Positions 1-12,760 of a stretch of 64,000 nt of DNA are shown here, one piece after another. The notes beneath the pieces are model-generated. The model was not told where the DNA came from. It was given only the letters and a program-made list of their open reading frames with translations, and made no database searches. Each line of letters starts with the position of its first letter. The first letter of the stretch is position 1. A program made the position numbers and the translations under genes. Source of the stretch: Distichodus sexfasciatus (Eukaryota; Chordata; Actinopteri; Characiformes; Distichodontidae); NCBI GenBank assembly GCA_032718565.1, contig JAVGVS010000002.1, forward strand, positions 12,051,416-12,115,415, read 5' to 3'.

Positions 1-411
1 TTCACCTGTTTGTTTATCAGCGCTATCTATTTTCTCTTCTTATTTATCCATCATTTTAAAAGCAAAGACTTTAACATTCACACCAGATGTTATATAAAGG
101 TCCAATGGACCCTGGTAACACAGTGTGAAAGTGAATTTTGCTGTGTAGAGGAGATTCAGTAATGTTAAACGGAATTTGCACATACAACCTTATAAGTAAT
201 ATATGAAAGAGCTACGCTCCTGCATGCATAATGTAATCGCTGCCTTTATTCCACAACCAGCTACATCACACTGCAGCACCTGCAATCTTCTCCTATAGAA
301 GCTGACTGGTGTCTCCTAGTATCCTGGAGGAACAGACCGTTTGAGCTCTTTGTTTTAAAATGTACACGACCAGTCGTAATCTATAATGATACAGAGTGAA
401 AGAGAGTTATT

Positions 412-628
412 ATTTGTCATTGTGAACACACAGCACACAGTGCACCACAACGAAATCTGACCTCTGCATTTGAACCATCTATGAAGGAGTAGTGGCAGCT
501 GACATGGGCCCAGTAAGCAGTGCTTGGAGAGGGTACCTTGCTCACGAGTACCTCAGTGGTACCTTTACCAGTCCGGGATTCGAACTAGCGACCTTCCGAT
601 CACAGGAGTGAATGCCTTAACCGTTATT
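412..628 (-). repeat. tRNA-derived SINE (family B), decayed copy
   Basis: Read on the minus strand, this stretch has a tRNA-like head with a B-box-like GTTCGAAT-type core near 580-590. A body shared with copies at 32940-33080, 36440-36662 and 56741-57290 follows. The shared body includes the reading 'taccttgctca..agtacctcagtgg' on the plus strand. Copies differ by several percent, so this looks like an old interspersed family. Boundaries are approximate. Confidence 0.6.
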
Positions 629-3600
629 GCCCGGCATTTGTATCTGCTGTCTACTTCTGCATCGATTTTAAACAGATTGCAATACTTTAATGTCAGAAAA
701 CTTTGATGATGCCATCAAGGTGATGGCTATTGCTTAGTAATAATTCAGTTGCCATGGAAACTTACTTTCTTAACAACAGAAAATAATGCTGTTGCTGCAG
801 ACAAAATAAATCATATTGTAACAGAAGCTCACATACCTTTATTTGTAATGAAGTAGAGAGTGAATGTTGCTTACTTGGTAATAATCAGTCTGAGTACAAA
901 GTACAAAAAATACCACTTAATTGCAATAAAGAACTACAATTACTCAAGTACCATACACCACTGCTGGTACAGGGTGTTATTTCATACAGCCTACGACATG
1001 CAGTAAGAGCGAAAAGCATCATTGAAAAGGCCATACTACACCATATAAGTGTTTTATAAGATAATAAGACACAATACATTAACTCTCTGTCTCAGCCATG
1101 ACCAGCAAAACCATTTGTTACAATAGCTTCATTTAGAGACCTGCACGGTAAAGAAATGGGGAAAGGGGGCTATATGTCAGAGCTGCTCGTGTGTATTCTT
1201 CCAGTTTTCTGTGCCAAAAGCGAGTTGTAAAAGCCTTCTTGCCTGACACTGACTCAATATGTCATGTCTGTTTTGTCCTCTGGCTAAACCTGGATCTTCT
1301 ACCAGTAACTGAAAATTCCTGTTTACTTTGCAGTAGCATCTGTCATGCCAAAGACACATTTCAATTTGCCAGTTGCTTTGGGTTTTACTTTACTCCCTTG
1401 AGGCTGCTGGCAAAACAGTAATTAGGAGGGCTCTCAGAATAGGAGAAAGCCTTAGGGAGGCCTTCTGAAAACTGTTAATTACAATTTGATGAAGACGGGG
1501 CTACCACAGGTTTATTAGGAACCACAGTTAGGAATTCACGCCCTAATAAAATGCAGACAGTTCAGAGGGAGCAAGACAAAAGACTGCTCCATCAAAAAAA
1601 AGATATCCACAAGATTTCTGATTCAATTTCACCCTTATTTTGTAACTGTAACATGTGCAAGCAAATTCACTGGATTTCACTGTAAGTGTTTGAAATCCAA
1701 GCCAAAATCCAATAAGTGCAAGTTTTCACACAAGTTGGCACGTGTTCTTATGATTTTGCACTTGCTGAGCATAAATTATCTTTGAAAGTGATAGCAATAG
1801 TATGTGAACGGTTCTCAAGTTGTGATGCATTAGATCACGATAGAATGAAGTCACTACTGACCAAAGCAAAGCATGATTCAGGGGCTGAATCACTACAGTA
1901 CATGGCCAGAAGAACACCAACTTTTATTGCTTCTTTCAACTCCCTGAGCTCATGCTGTTTGATGAGTAGGAAGAAGAACAATTTCCAAATGACTGTCAAG
2001 TTGGACTAATGATTTGCCACTGCCCACTTGGACCTGTTCACAGAGGCATCATTGCTCAGTTTTTATAACTCGCCATAAATCTTTACACAATTTATTGGCT
2101 GCTGCCCGGACAGTCTGTGATATCAACATATTCTAAACATTATAAATTCAAAAGCACTCACATAAGCTAGCTCTTATACGACAAAAATGAGCATTTCTGA
2201 ATGCAGTACAAAAAGAAAGTGATACGGGACTTTTCTTTTAGAATGCACGCTGTACAGTTCCAACGTATGACAAAATAGCAGCGTTATTCTATTTTCACAA
2301 TTCTTACGTCTTGTAACAACAGAGGAGATGGCAAGAACCTACTGATCCCCTGTTACATTCACTTTGGTAGCAAATTTTCCTCTCATCTTCACACAGTTTG
2401 GATATTTATATTATTAATTTCCTTCTTGCTATAGAGCAGAAACGGATTTGCAGAACATAACCAATTTATTGTGCTTTTCAACAAGGCTGCAGTAGTCTAG
2501 GACAAAACAAGTGACCTTGTTAAAATTTGGTAAATTTGACTGTCTACCCAATCTAATTGGTTTTCCGGCAGGAACCAATGTGGAAAAGCTCTCTACTAAT
2601 CAATGTCACGTTGCTTTTTAGACCCTCTGCAATGGAAAAGTCAGTTCACGCCTAGACAGGACTCAATGTGGCAACCTGAAGTGCTTAATCCGACACGTCG
2701 GAAATACGTGAATTAAGACAGACAAATCCACAAACTCATGTCAGTCTAATACGGGGTGATATAAGTCCATCTCACTGGTGATGAGCTGCGGGAGTTTGCT
2801 CGCTCTGGACCCTGACATGAGGAAAGTCGTGTTATTTGCCGGAAGCCTGTGGCCTGACATGTGCAGGGGGAGAAAGTGATGATGTGCTTCTCAGCAGCAT
2901 AGTCACTCTGGCCTCCAGGAGGGAGCAAAAGTGTCCACGCATCACAACACATGCACAAATGGGACATATTAGCCAAAACTTCTGTGACAACAGGAGTCCG
3001 GAAACACACAAGCACACACACTTACAAACACAGATGGAGAAAAAATTCAGGAGAGTGATACAAACTGCACACACAGGGCTCTAGTAGTTCTAAAGTAGCA
3101 CTTGTACTGAGAGGAGATTCACATTAAAACTTTTGATAACATATGTTACATTACTGCAGCATTTATTAGCTCTTCACTGAACAATGCCACTCTACCAGCA
3201 CTGCGGTGAATTTGCCATTAAGAATACAATGCTAATCTAAGTGAGGGATTATAGAGTAAGAGAGGATAAAACGGTGGCTATAAGTCTCATCATGCTAATA
3301 GGTCGCCATTAGAATTTATTATTTATTTATTCTTTAGTACTAGCACTGGAAAACACTACATGAATTAAGAAGCTCAAATTGCAAGTTTGTTTGTAATTGT
3401 TTATAATACTGTGAAGTGTTTTAAATGATACATAACCATTGCAGTTCACAGAGCATCATTTAATTTCAGTAAAACACTACCTTGTAGAAACTACAGGTCA
3501 TGCACTGTTTGAATTAACACTCTTCTTTTACTTAATCTGTCATTCCTTGTATATGTGGATGTCAGAGTATATAAATTTGCAATGTTAATGATGTGAAATG

Positions 3601-4430
3601 TTCAAAAATGCTGCTGTGCCTCACACACAGAAAGGTCTTCCAATGGATATGGTATATTTTGTAAATGGATATGGTAGCATTTGGGAAGAAATACCTCCCA
3701 ATTTGACCTGTAAGAAAAAGTACCAATTAACTTTCAGATGCGTTTCAAGTTCTGCTTAGCAAAATCAAATTTTACCAATACACAGAGACTGCAAGATCGT
3801 TAATGGGGTTTTCTGTACAATGATTATGCCCACACTTGAAGGTAATGAGTTTTTTGACCTTGAAAAGTCACTACAGTCGATAGTTCAACATCATATAGGG
3901 GACAAAATTACACTAGAAGACCTGACAAGCTCAATGATGGCTGAATTCATTTAGAAGATAAATGATCAAATTCATTCAGAAATTATCAGTAGGAAATTGG
4001 CAGAATATTATGCTATATTATTCTAAACCATTTAAGATGGAAGCATATAAAGTATATAAAAATCCCTGGCCATGTTGCCAGCACCAGACTGGAAATATTA
4101 TATAATAAATCATTGTGTCATAGCTTCAACAACGAGCTTGTAACAAGAGATTCTGAGAACATCACAAAAGTTGCGTTTCTGTTGTGAATCTCCAATTCTA
4201 CCACCTGCCAAAGGTGGTCTATTGGATTTAGATCTGCAGTCTACAGTGAACTCATTGTCATGCTGCAGAAACTAGTCTGAAATTAGCTTTTTTGACAAGA
4301 CATGTTGTTCTGCCGGTAGTGGTCATCAAAAAAGAAGTGTACTGTGGCCATAAAGGGATAAACTGTGCTTTACACAATGGGCCAAGGAACGCCCAACGCT
4401 CAAACTGGAAAACAGAGTTAGTTCCACTTT
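629..4430. other. Presumed btbd11 intron 1, no gene recognised
   Basis: AT-rich sequence with only short chance open frames. None has splice-bounded similarity to btbd11 or another family that I recognise. It lies downstream of the minus-strand btbd11 first exon, so it is most simply intronic. No repeat family was securely recognised here. Confidence 0.5.
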
Positions 4431-4445
4431 TCAAACCAAAAAAAA

Positions 4446-4446
<1 letters not shown>

Positions 4447-4520
<74 letters not shown>
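4447..4520. repeat. (AT)n microsatellite
   Basis: Nearly pure alternating TA/AT run of about 74 bp with one phase slip. The alternating-Ile-Tyr open frames over it are artefacts of the repeat. Confidence 0.95.
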
Positions 4521-4522
<2 letters not shown>

Positions 4523-4757
4523 TTTTTAAAGTTAATAAATATCTTAAGTAAATGACAGTATTAGTGTCAAAATGGTAGGAAGTAATTCCCATCACACTGC
4601 ACCAACACATGCTCATGACTTCAGATTCATAGGGACTCTCACTGAGCTGCCTTGAACTGCGATGATTAGGGCTGGCTGTTTGATTAGAGTCTACATTCAT
4701 ACTAACATAAATCCAACGCCACCTACACCTCAACAACAACAACCAGTTACACTAGTT

Positions 4758-4825
4758 GGTCTCCCATCCAACTACTGGCCAAGACCAGACCCGCTTAGAT
4801 TCGGATGGATTCCCGAGTTTCCCAG
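4758..4825 (-). repeat. 5S rRNA-derived sequence (SINE-like or decayed pseudogene)
   Basis: The plus strand reads 'ggtctcccatccaa' followed by '..gaccc.gcttag', matching the reverse complement of the internal part of vertebrate 5S rRNA (the region around boxes A, IE and C). Spacing is close to 5S but several bases differ, and no full 120-nt gene is present. It is therefore either a 5S-headed SINE of the SINE3/V-SINE type or a stray 5S pseudogene. The tail was not delimited. Confidence 0.6.
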
Positions 4826-4989
4826 AAAGTGAGAATTGTCAGATCAGCCAATGTTTTTCCAATTTTCTATTGTTCATCTTTGATGAGTGTGTGCACTTTT
4901 AGCCTCGGTTTCCTGTTCTTAGATAACAGGAGCAAAACCTGCTCTAGAAGTCATCTGCTTCAAGGCTTGACGTGATCGTGCATACCTTG

Positions 4990-5340
4990 GTTGTAATGAG
5001 AGGTCTCTGTTGTGCTCTACTAGCTTAAACCAGACTGGCCATTTATCCCTGCCATTAGCATAGAGCCACTGCTCCATTTTTCTGTTTTGGACCATTCACT
5101 GTAAGTGCTGGAAATGGTTGTGTAGGAAAATCCCAGTAGATCAACAGTTTCTGAAAAACTCAAACCAGCCTCTCTGACAGCAACAGCCATGCTATGTTCT
5201 GATGCTTGGTTTGATCCTCTGCAGATTATCTTTGCCATGTTTACATACATCAGTACAATGAGTTCCTGACATTTAATTGCCTGATTAGTAATTTGCTTCA
5301 CTGAGCAGTTGAACAAAAGTACACTATAGTCAGTCAGTAG
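4990..5340 (-). mobile_element. Degenerate Tc1/mariner-like transposase fragment
   Basis: The minus-strand frame 5020-5316 contains a stretch with the wording of the Tc1-like N-terminal helix-turn-helix: AVREAGLSFSETVDLLGFS followed by a 'Y..WSK' segment. The DDE catalytic part is absent and no terminal repeats are obvious. Read it as a dead fragment in the presumed btbd11 intron. The assignment rests on recognised sequence style, not an alignment. Confidence 0.55.
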
Positions 5341-8110
5341 ATATTTGTATTTTTATATTGAATATGACCCAATAAATAATGACTGAACCCATGCTCATTA
5401 TTTATAGTTTGCACAAATTTACAGCAAGATCTCTATGGCTATGTTTGATAGTACTTCTGAAAAAAAGATGGTCAGCCTGGCTTTGTGTTGCACTGCCAGA
5501 TGAGTCACACACAGAATGTGCTACAGCACTGCGTATCATATTATCACACTCAGGTGTTCAAAGTGAGGAGCTTCCAGCAGCCAAGGCCAAAATTCACCCA
5601 CAGTCTTTTTCACAAAAATAAATTGTGCAACTAGTGTCTTCAAAACATTACCAGGAGATTAATTTGAAAGACATACAGCATGGTCATCGACTCAGGTTTT
5701 GTTAGAAGTTGAAAAATAACATGGTGAAACAACTTTCAGTGGCCGCAGAGTGAATGTAAAAATCGAATGCTTGACTAAAAGGATGTAAGTGTGAACAGAA
5801 ACCTATTCAGTGAGCACACAAGAGAATGTTGAGGACACACTGAATTGCTTTGCAGACACAGGAAAACTGCTGTGAAAATCAACTTGAAATGTGAGAGAAT
5901 CTCAGTAGATAGGATTTGGAAAAATAATCTTACATGTAAACAAGGATTTATGACCAACTACTGCCGTGTAACACTCGCAGACCGACCGGCTAAAACACGG
6001 ATGTGGGGAACACATAGAAAACAGCAACGTGTATGGCATGTTTTTATGGGCTGATGACCTTCAAATTCAGTAAAGAACAGACAAGTCTGAAAGGTTTTGT
6101 AGAAAAATAATATTACACTGGGTGAAATACTGAATCAAACCCAGGATTTAAAGCACCTTTTTCACATAATCTCAGTACATTTTTTGTATTTTTTTTTTCA
6201 AAACTACTGCTCAAATTTGTATATGATGTTCACTAGAGCTGGACTGACTACATATATGACTTTTAAGACGGGTATCAATTTCAATAATAGGGGAGTCTGC
6301 TTGTGAGACATTGAGACATTGGTCAATACTCATTTTTAAACAGATTTTATCAAATATTTATCTGTACTTATTCAAGAGTCCCCTCTAAGATAACAAATGA
6401 AAAATAAGCTTGTTTTATTTTCATAAATAGTCTTTTGAATGAAAGTACAACCTATTACCCTATTACAACCTATCATTTTGTTTCTGTTTACTCATTTAAC
6501 GAAATTTAAAGCAACTAGCTCTTTGGTAACATCACTGACACACAGACTCTAATGTCTGCATGTTTAATGCAAGGCATCTGATGTGATGTAAAATAGTCTC
6601 ATTATTGTGAAACTGCACGTAACCTATGAAAAGTTGTGAAAGGTTAAAATTACAGTTCGGGTTCAATCCAACAAAATCCCTCATTCCAATTGCGGCAAAG
6701 TGAACCCAGGACTGTGTTGTGTAAGTTACATGCAGTAGGTCTATATATTATTTAAAGCCTAATTCCAAGTGCCATATCAACTGCTTTAACAAAGCACAGC
6801 TGAGTGGAGTGGGAGACAGCTGGCAGGCAGCGCTGTAACCGTGAGCTGTCTCCGGTGTGGGTCTTGTACAGTCGCGTCATGCATGTGCCGTGGGCACGGG
6901 TCCGGCGTGGGCTTGGCGTGGGCATGCCGTGGTCTTGGCTCTCGCTCATCAGCCACCTGCTGGAGAAGCTCTTGCACTGCTTCCTCTCCACCCACGGGGC
7001 ATGAGGGCAACAGACCACACACTCTGATGCAGCAAATCCCAGAGCTGTGCTTAAAGCCCTCCTTTCAACAGAAAAGAAAGATTCGCTTAAAGCTCAAACC
7101 GTTTCAGGTTCTGAGCATCCTGTTGCTCAGTTCCCTGTTTCTATACTCTTCCTACACCACGAGAATAGTGATGGGAATGTGATACTATTTTCATCTGCAG
7201 CACAGTTATTTTTTATTTATTTGTTACATCAAAAGCATGCAAAGCTTTGGGAGTTTAAATCCAAGGCAACTGGAGCACTTTACAGGTTCGTAAAGATGTT
7301 TCACCTCTCAAGCAAAAGGTTCCAGAAGTTTTCAGTGATTTATATTTTACTGGGGTTGACAAACAATAATTTCTGTGAATTCCTGTGACACCTACTGCCT
7401 ATGTGCCAACAACCAATGTTCCAGCCTCACTAGAGGATAAACACCTCTCTAAATCTGAACTCTAACAGATTTTTAGAATTGATGAAGCCTTTTGGATAAG
7501 AGGTGAACCGTCATCAAGAACCTTAAAAGTCTCGCCTTCCAGAAGACTGAGAACCTTCAGTCATGCAAAGCTTTACATATACCTATTTTGATGAAGTGTA
7601 AGAAATTCAGCTGAAGTGCTGCGGCGGGTGAACTACATTACAAATCTGAACATAAACATTAATAAAGTGTTTGATGTGTTTTTCCGCTTTAGGTCTGCTC
7701 TACAGGGACAACAACTAAAGCTGACATTGTACTTTTATGGTCCAGTGATTTTAAATCATTGAAACCCGCTGCCTTGGCCTCAGTCTCTCCCGACACCCCC
7801 ACCCCACCAGCCCTAAATATGTCACACACACTGAACAACAAACTTCGACAAGCATCAGCTGAGGTAAAGTAACTTTTACGGGTGACTGGATGTTACAGAA
7901 TGGTTTATTTAAGTGTTTATGAATAAATGATGTCAGATATCGCAGTAGAAGTTTTAAGGCATTGCTATCTCAACAAACAAAGTTCAAATGAGGAAATCTC
8001 ACAATGTGGATGTCAAGGACTTTTAAATATTTTAAAGATTTATCCCATTATAAATACATAACCTGGTATGTGCATTGGCCACAAATATTAACTATAATAA
8101 TTATACAATT
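5341..8110. other. Presumed btbd11 intron 1; GC-rich open patch at 6780-7010
   Basis: No exon of a known family was recognised. Most of it is AT-rich. The exception is a GC-rich patch at about 6780-7010 that is open in several frames on both strands, listed separately under findings. Confidence 0.45.
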
Positions 8111-8111
8111 A

Positions 8112-8141
8112 CTTTGTTGCCAAATTAATTTGGCAACAAAG
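8112..8141. repeat. Perfect 30-bp palindrome
   Basis: Two 15-nt arms (8112-8126 and 8127-8141) are exact reverse complements with no spacer, centred on AATT. The arms contain GTTGCC / GGCAAC half-sites resembling RFX X-box halves. The function is unknown. It lies in the presumed first intron of btbd11. Confidence 0.85.
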
Positions 8142-8407
8142 CCTACGAACAGACTGTGAATATACAGTAACCACATTCAACATGCACTGCTGCTCATGGG
8201 ACGTTTGAGTTAAATAATTCAGGTCTTTTTAACTCTCCCTCCCCTTTTTCATCTGTCTTCCTTTTCTCTTATGTGACTGCCAGCCCCTACATTCTCCTCT
8301 GTCTTAACCTCCTCATTCCCTATCTCTACATCTCACTTCTCTCTTTAGTTGAGCCAAGTCATTCATCTCACATCCTTTCCTTCTGCTTCCTATTTTGTGT
8401 ATTTTCT

Positions 8408-8412
<5 letters not shown>

Positions 8413-8453
<41 letters not shown>
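8413..8453. repeat. Compound (TC)n(AC)n microsatellite
   Basis: A (TC)n run passes directly into an (AC)n run. The surrounding 8220-8410 is pyrimidine-rich on the plus strand. Confidence 0.9.
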
Positions 8454-8454
<1 letters not shown>

Positions 8455-10860
8455 CAGCAAATATTCATCTATGAAACATATAAATGAGGTTTGTCAGTAT
8501 TTCCCTCCTGCTGACAAGACATTACAGAACAAAAACTGCATTAGCAAAAAAATTACCTTTAAGGACCTTTCAGACTTTCTCCTTCAGAAAAATGTCGCAA
8601 TCCCTGATGAGGTACAAATGCGATAAACATGGAGGTCTAATATAATGATGCATCACAGAGACAGTCCATACATGTTATCCAAATCAACGACCGTCCACTT
8701 CATATTTGTCAATGAGGTGAGGGCAATAACGGCCTACATGCCACCAGTTGTCAAGAGCTAAGTATGTTCCATATACCTGGTCTTTGTGAGCACTGAAATG
8801 GCTTGAGAATTTTACCTTGGTCCTTCCAAATTCACTGGGTGATATAAAAATACATCAAAATCAGCAGGGTGGAAATGGCACTTGCATCTTAGCTCTGGAA
8901 AGATGGCAATCTGCTGGAGTCATCTGTGAGTACTCCAGGGGGCAGGGCAGGCAAAAATAATAACAGCATGAACAGTCCCTGCTGTTGCCAGCCATGCCCG
9001 ACTGTACATCCCGCTTTCTTACACAAGACAGTTATCTATCAAATATACAACATCCACATCTATTACAAACGTGTCTGATCAATTGAAAGCCGTCTTGCCG
9101 TATGGTCATGGAGAAAAGCCATTTTCCTTGCCGTACTGGGGTACATGGATACAATTTTGAATCCTGACTCTGTCTTTCTCCCTCTCTTTCTCTCTCTGCT
9201 ATCAAATTCATGCACATTTCAAGTCTACATTTCAGGTTCAGTAAATGGAAAATAGTTTTAAGGCCGAGTGGGTGCAGAGTCTCCACAGATGGAGTAACAC
9301 CAGTGCCCACCTGTTAAGAGCTTGTTATTCCTATTATGTCACCAGAATTACATAATCATAGTTTACTGGGTTATGAGCTGTACATATACATCACTGGAGT
9401 CCAGAAAAAGTGACCTACAATATTTAATATTTAAGCTGTGTTCAATTTCAATAAAATTGACCATTTTCAATCAATATCAGTCCTTCAATTTCAATATCAG
9501 TTTGCTAATAAGTAAATTCTAACAAAAAGACAACAGTATTTACATACCCAACTGAATGCCTTCTAGCTCACTGTCTGGAGATTGGAATAAATCACATACT
9601 CAGCTGTAGTAGCAGCCCTGCAATGGTTCAATAATTCTGGAAGAGCAATGTCCCTTTCAGAATTACTGAAACGCAACCTCACTAATGATGAGATGATTGT
9701 GTCAACACACACAATCCTCACAGGAATAAGCAATACATTCAACAAGAAGAAGTTGTTTACCAGAAATTGCATTCGCACATGTGAAAATGACGAAATGCCC
9801 TCGACATTCACTGCACAGTGGAGCCGGGCTGCCCCAAAAAATACCATTGCTTTTTTGCAGCCTCTTAAATAACACCGGGCTAAATAAATAGCAAACCAGT
9901 GCTCACAGCTCAGAAAGCTTTAAAATGAGATGTAGAAATGTGGCCACAACGTTGCAGGCACTGAAAATATGGCACTACCAACAGGTGTGGGACAGAGGGC
10001 AGCTTCGCCCACCGCTGAGCCTGCACCTGTTACTCTGCCCAACTGAATAAAGGGCAAAACAAACAACATGCTGTGAAAGCCAAGGGTTTCACCAAAAGCA
10101 CACAAGTGAGGATTTATTTCCCCAGGGGAAAAGTCACAGATGCACAGCAGAATAAGACTCATGGATTAAAGAGTATAGATTACACTGGAAGGCTTGTTGT
10201 TTGGTTGCTCCACATATTTAAGTTTTATAAAATGTAATAAATACCAGTCTATAATAATGCTTCTCTGAGATGAAAATGCCAGAAACATGCCAAAATAAAT
10301 AAAGCCATAGACAAACCAGTTTAAATAATTTTTAAAAGCACCTTTTCTCACAAAGTCTGATTAATCAGAAGGAAAAAAAACTGTTCTGCAAAGAATCTTC
10401 TGCATAATGCAAGTGGCGTATTGGACCTTCATGGATCTTTGGCAATCAGTTAGACATCAGCACTGACAACTTAAATTAACCTGATTTTGGAATCAATGGA
10501 GCTACACAGTGTGTAAATAAATCACAAGGATGGCATCAAACAAATCTATAAATGAGTGAAATGGTTATTGACCAAAAGGTGATGTGTTGAAGCCTGACTC
10601 AATCCTACCTCCAGCACAACCCTATTTACAACATGTATTCACTTATCAAGAGTGACTTAAATTTCCTTATAAAAGGGCCAGTCTTCCTGAAGGACATTGA
10701 GCTAAAGGTGTGCTCAGGTGCTGAACAATGGCAGTGCTGGAAGTAGGGTAGAACCAAACTCCAACCCTTAGACTGTAGACATCAGTGAGTCTTGGTGAGG
10801 AGCCCAAGATCAGGGCCCCATTTCCCTATTATAATAAGAGGGTCTGATGAATGCACAGAT
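8454..10860. other. Presumed btbd11 intron 1, nothing recognised
   Basis: No convincing coding exon, RNA gene or classified repeat was seen. Short open frames here lack family resemblance and splice context. Confidence 0.45.
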
Positions 10861-10864
10861 AAAC

Positions 10865-11515
10865 CATAATATTACGATCACCCACCCTACCCCATATGCA
10901 ACAAAATGATGCACTGTGTGCTCTGACACTATCGGGATGAACATTAACTTTTTCAGCAACCCGAGCTACAGTAGCTCTTCTAATGGATCAGTTAACATTG
11001 ACCAGTCTTTGCTCCCCACTTGCATCAAAGACCAGTGCGTGTTGGGAACGTCTCACAAAAGCTGCAGTTTTGGAGATGCTCTGACCTAGTGATCTAGATG
11101 CTTCTCAAAGATGCTAAAAATCTCATATAAAATGCATTTTATGCACCCAACACATTGACCTGCTGTCTAATATATCCCACTCACTGTGCCATTGTGACCA
11201 AGTAATCACTGACATGAACTATCAGCCAACACAGCCTAGAGATTCCTTTCAGGGCAACTGTGACTGTCAGCTTCTTCTTAAGAAAGGTTGGCTAATGAGC
11301 CCTAGTGTTATTTACTTCACCTGTCAGTGGTCATGTTATATCTAATCAGTGTAAACGCAAATCGAGATCTGACAAAACCTCTGGAACATTTTAAGTACCA
11401 AACCTTAATTTTTCAATAATAAAACCATTTTAAATGTCTGAATTTGAACACTTAAGACCCACTCTGTAAGTAGACTTAATCATAATGTTATGGCTGATCA
11501 GTGTAAACGCAAATC
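10865..11515 (-). mobile_element. Decayed Tc1-like element or MITE
   Basis: The minus-strand translation of about 10890-11080 gives broken Tc1-type transposase wording (short pieces such as 'SIRRATVA' and 'KTAA') interrupted by stops. The end carries 'cacctgtcagtggtcat..' near 11320 and a related 'aatgttatggctgatcagtgtaaacgc' block repeated at about 11336-11362 and 11483-11511. This style is a common teleost Tc1-derived repeat. It ends immediately next to btbd11 exon 1. Boundaries are uncertain. Confidence 0.5.
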
Positions 11516-11567
11516 TAGATTTAGGAATCTATCCAACAATAAAAAAAAATGCTGCACAAATACTTGC

Positions 11568-12435
11568 CGTTGGCGTTTTTGCCGCAAATTAAATGCTGGT
11601 AGGGCTGCAAAAGGCCCCAGAGCTCCGAGTCACTGTTAATGGCTTGTTCTAGAGACTCCAGAGTCAACTTGGGAACTCCATTCTCCTTCTCGACCAGCGC
11701 GCTCCGCTGCACGCGTCCGAAGACTTCACGGAAGAGGCTCTCCACGCAAGCCGTTAGGTAAATGGCGGCGTGCTCGTGGATCCTGAGAGCCACGCGGCTG
11801 TCCACCATCCACCTGAAGAACTTGCCCACGGAGAAGACGAGGCCGCAGCGCGCCGACTTGCCGCGGCTGAAGCGGTCGCCGGTGCTATGCATGTTGTAGA
11901 GCGAGAGCGCGCTGAGCGCCGCCGTGATGCAGTTGACCGAGATGGTCCACGAGAGAACCGCCTTGACGGCGCTCTGGATCTCGTGCTTGGTACATTTGGC
12001 GTAGCGCAAACTCAGCCGCTGCGCCTCGCGGGCCACGCGCACTAGCGCGCGACTCACCAGTGCCGAAAGCTTAGCCACTATTTCCCGGGACGCGGCGGAC
12101 GCGCAAAGCTCGTCGTCCTTCCTTAGCGCGCCCTCCACCTCCCCGAGGCTCCACGGCACTTCGTCCAGCTCGGGCAGCTTGGCGCACTGGCCCGAGCACT
12201 CCAGGATCTCCGTGTCTTCCGCCAGGACGGTGTTGACCGTGTCCAAACTGTTGTGTCTGCTGTGCATGGATTCGGTCAGATGCCAGCAGTTTCCCCCATG
12301 CGCGTACGACAGATGCGTGTCGGAGCAGCAAAGTGACACGCTGGACGAGCGGAACGAGTCCGCCGCTCCACCATAACCGGAATCGAGCGTTAAATCCTCC
12401 AGCGTCCTCACGGCTGTCTTACTCTTGCCTGCCAT
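11568..12435 (-). CDS. btbd11: BTBD11/ABTB3 (ankyrin repeat and BTB/POZ protein), first coding exon
   Basis: This exon encodes about 289 residues of the N-terminal part of an ankyrin-repeat/BTB protein, recently named ABTB3. Known family members are large; BTBD11 is a postsynaptic scaffold-associated protein in inhibitory neurons. The start ATG at 12435 (GCCATGG context) opens with the family-typical 'RTLEDLTLDSGYGG'. A segment with 'DSMHSRHNS..DTVNT'-like wording follows, then 'ALVRVAREAQRLSLRYAKCT', 'RGKSARCG' and 'LLQPYQHLICGKNANG'. These belong to the histone-fold-like region before the ankyrin and BTB domains, which are not in the window. BTBD11 is preferred over ABTB2 because the N-terminus fits better and the gene is head-to-head with cry1, as in other vertebrates. 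The coding exon should end at 11568, with a GC-type donor (G|GCAAGT); the only nearby GT alternative is weaker. No downstream exon is recognised in 1-11567. Confidence 0.9.
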
Positions 12436-12689
12436 GGCTGCACCTCATAATGTAAGGCTTATGCCTCACCTTAATAAAAGATGGAAAGAAAAAAAATAAA
12501 GAAAATACCTTCTCTTCGCACGAGACAACGTTGTCGCGAGTCGCTACTGGGTTTTTACGCACCAGCGTTTTGCGCACGTTTCCTCCACGCGAGCTTCTCA
12601 GATCTCCCAACTTCGCGTGCCGACTTTCCCGAGCTTGCGCACAAAAAGCCACCACTAAAAACACTGCAACGTTCGCTGCAAAGCCGCTC

Positions 12690-12760
12690 CGTGAAGGGGC
12701 GGGGTTACAGCGAGGTGGAGGCGGGGCTTGGTGGTAATTAGCAAGCTCCCGACCAATCAG
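12690..12760 (-). promoter_or_regulatory. btbd11 CpG-rich promoter with GC box and CCAAT box
   Basis: A GC box (ggggcgggg, 12696-12704) and a CCAAT box (12753-12757) lie 260-320 bp upstream of the btbd11 start, in a CpG-rich stretch that continues into the exon. No TATA box was seen. Assignment to btbd11 is by position. Confidence 0.55.

Noticed and set aside
4431..4742. 103-codon minus frame rich in Ile-Tyr
   Set aside because: It is translation of the (AT)n microsatellite.
8273..8626. 117-codon plus frame
   Set aside because: Runs through a pyrimidine-rich tract and the (TC)n(AC)n microsatellite; looks like chance.
10560..10830. Possible tRNA-like repeat
   Set aside because: Only a vague resemblance to the repeat at 38405-38560; no clear A or B box.
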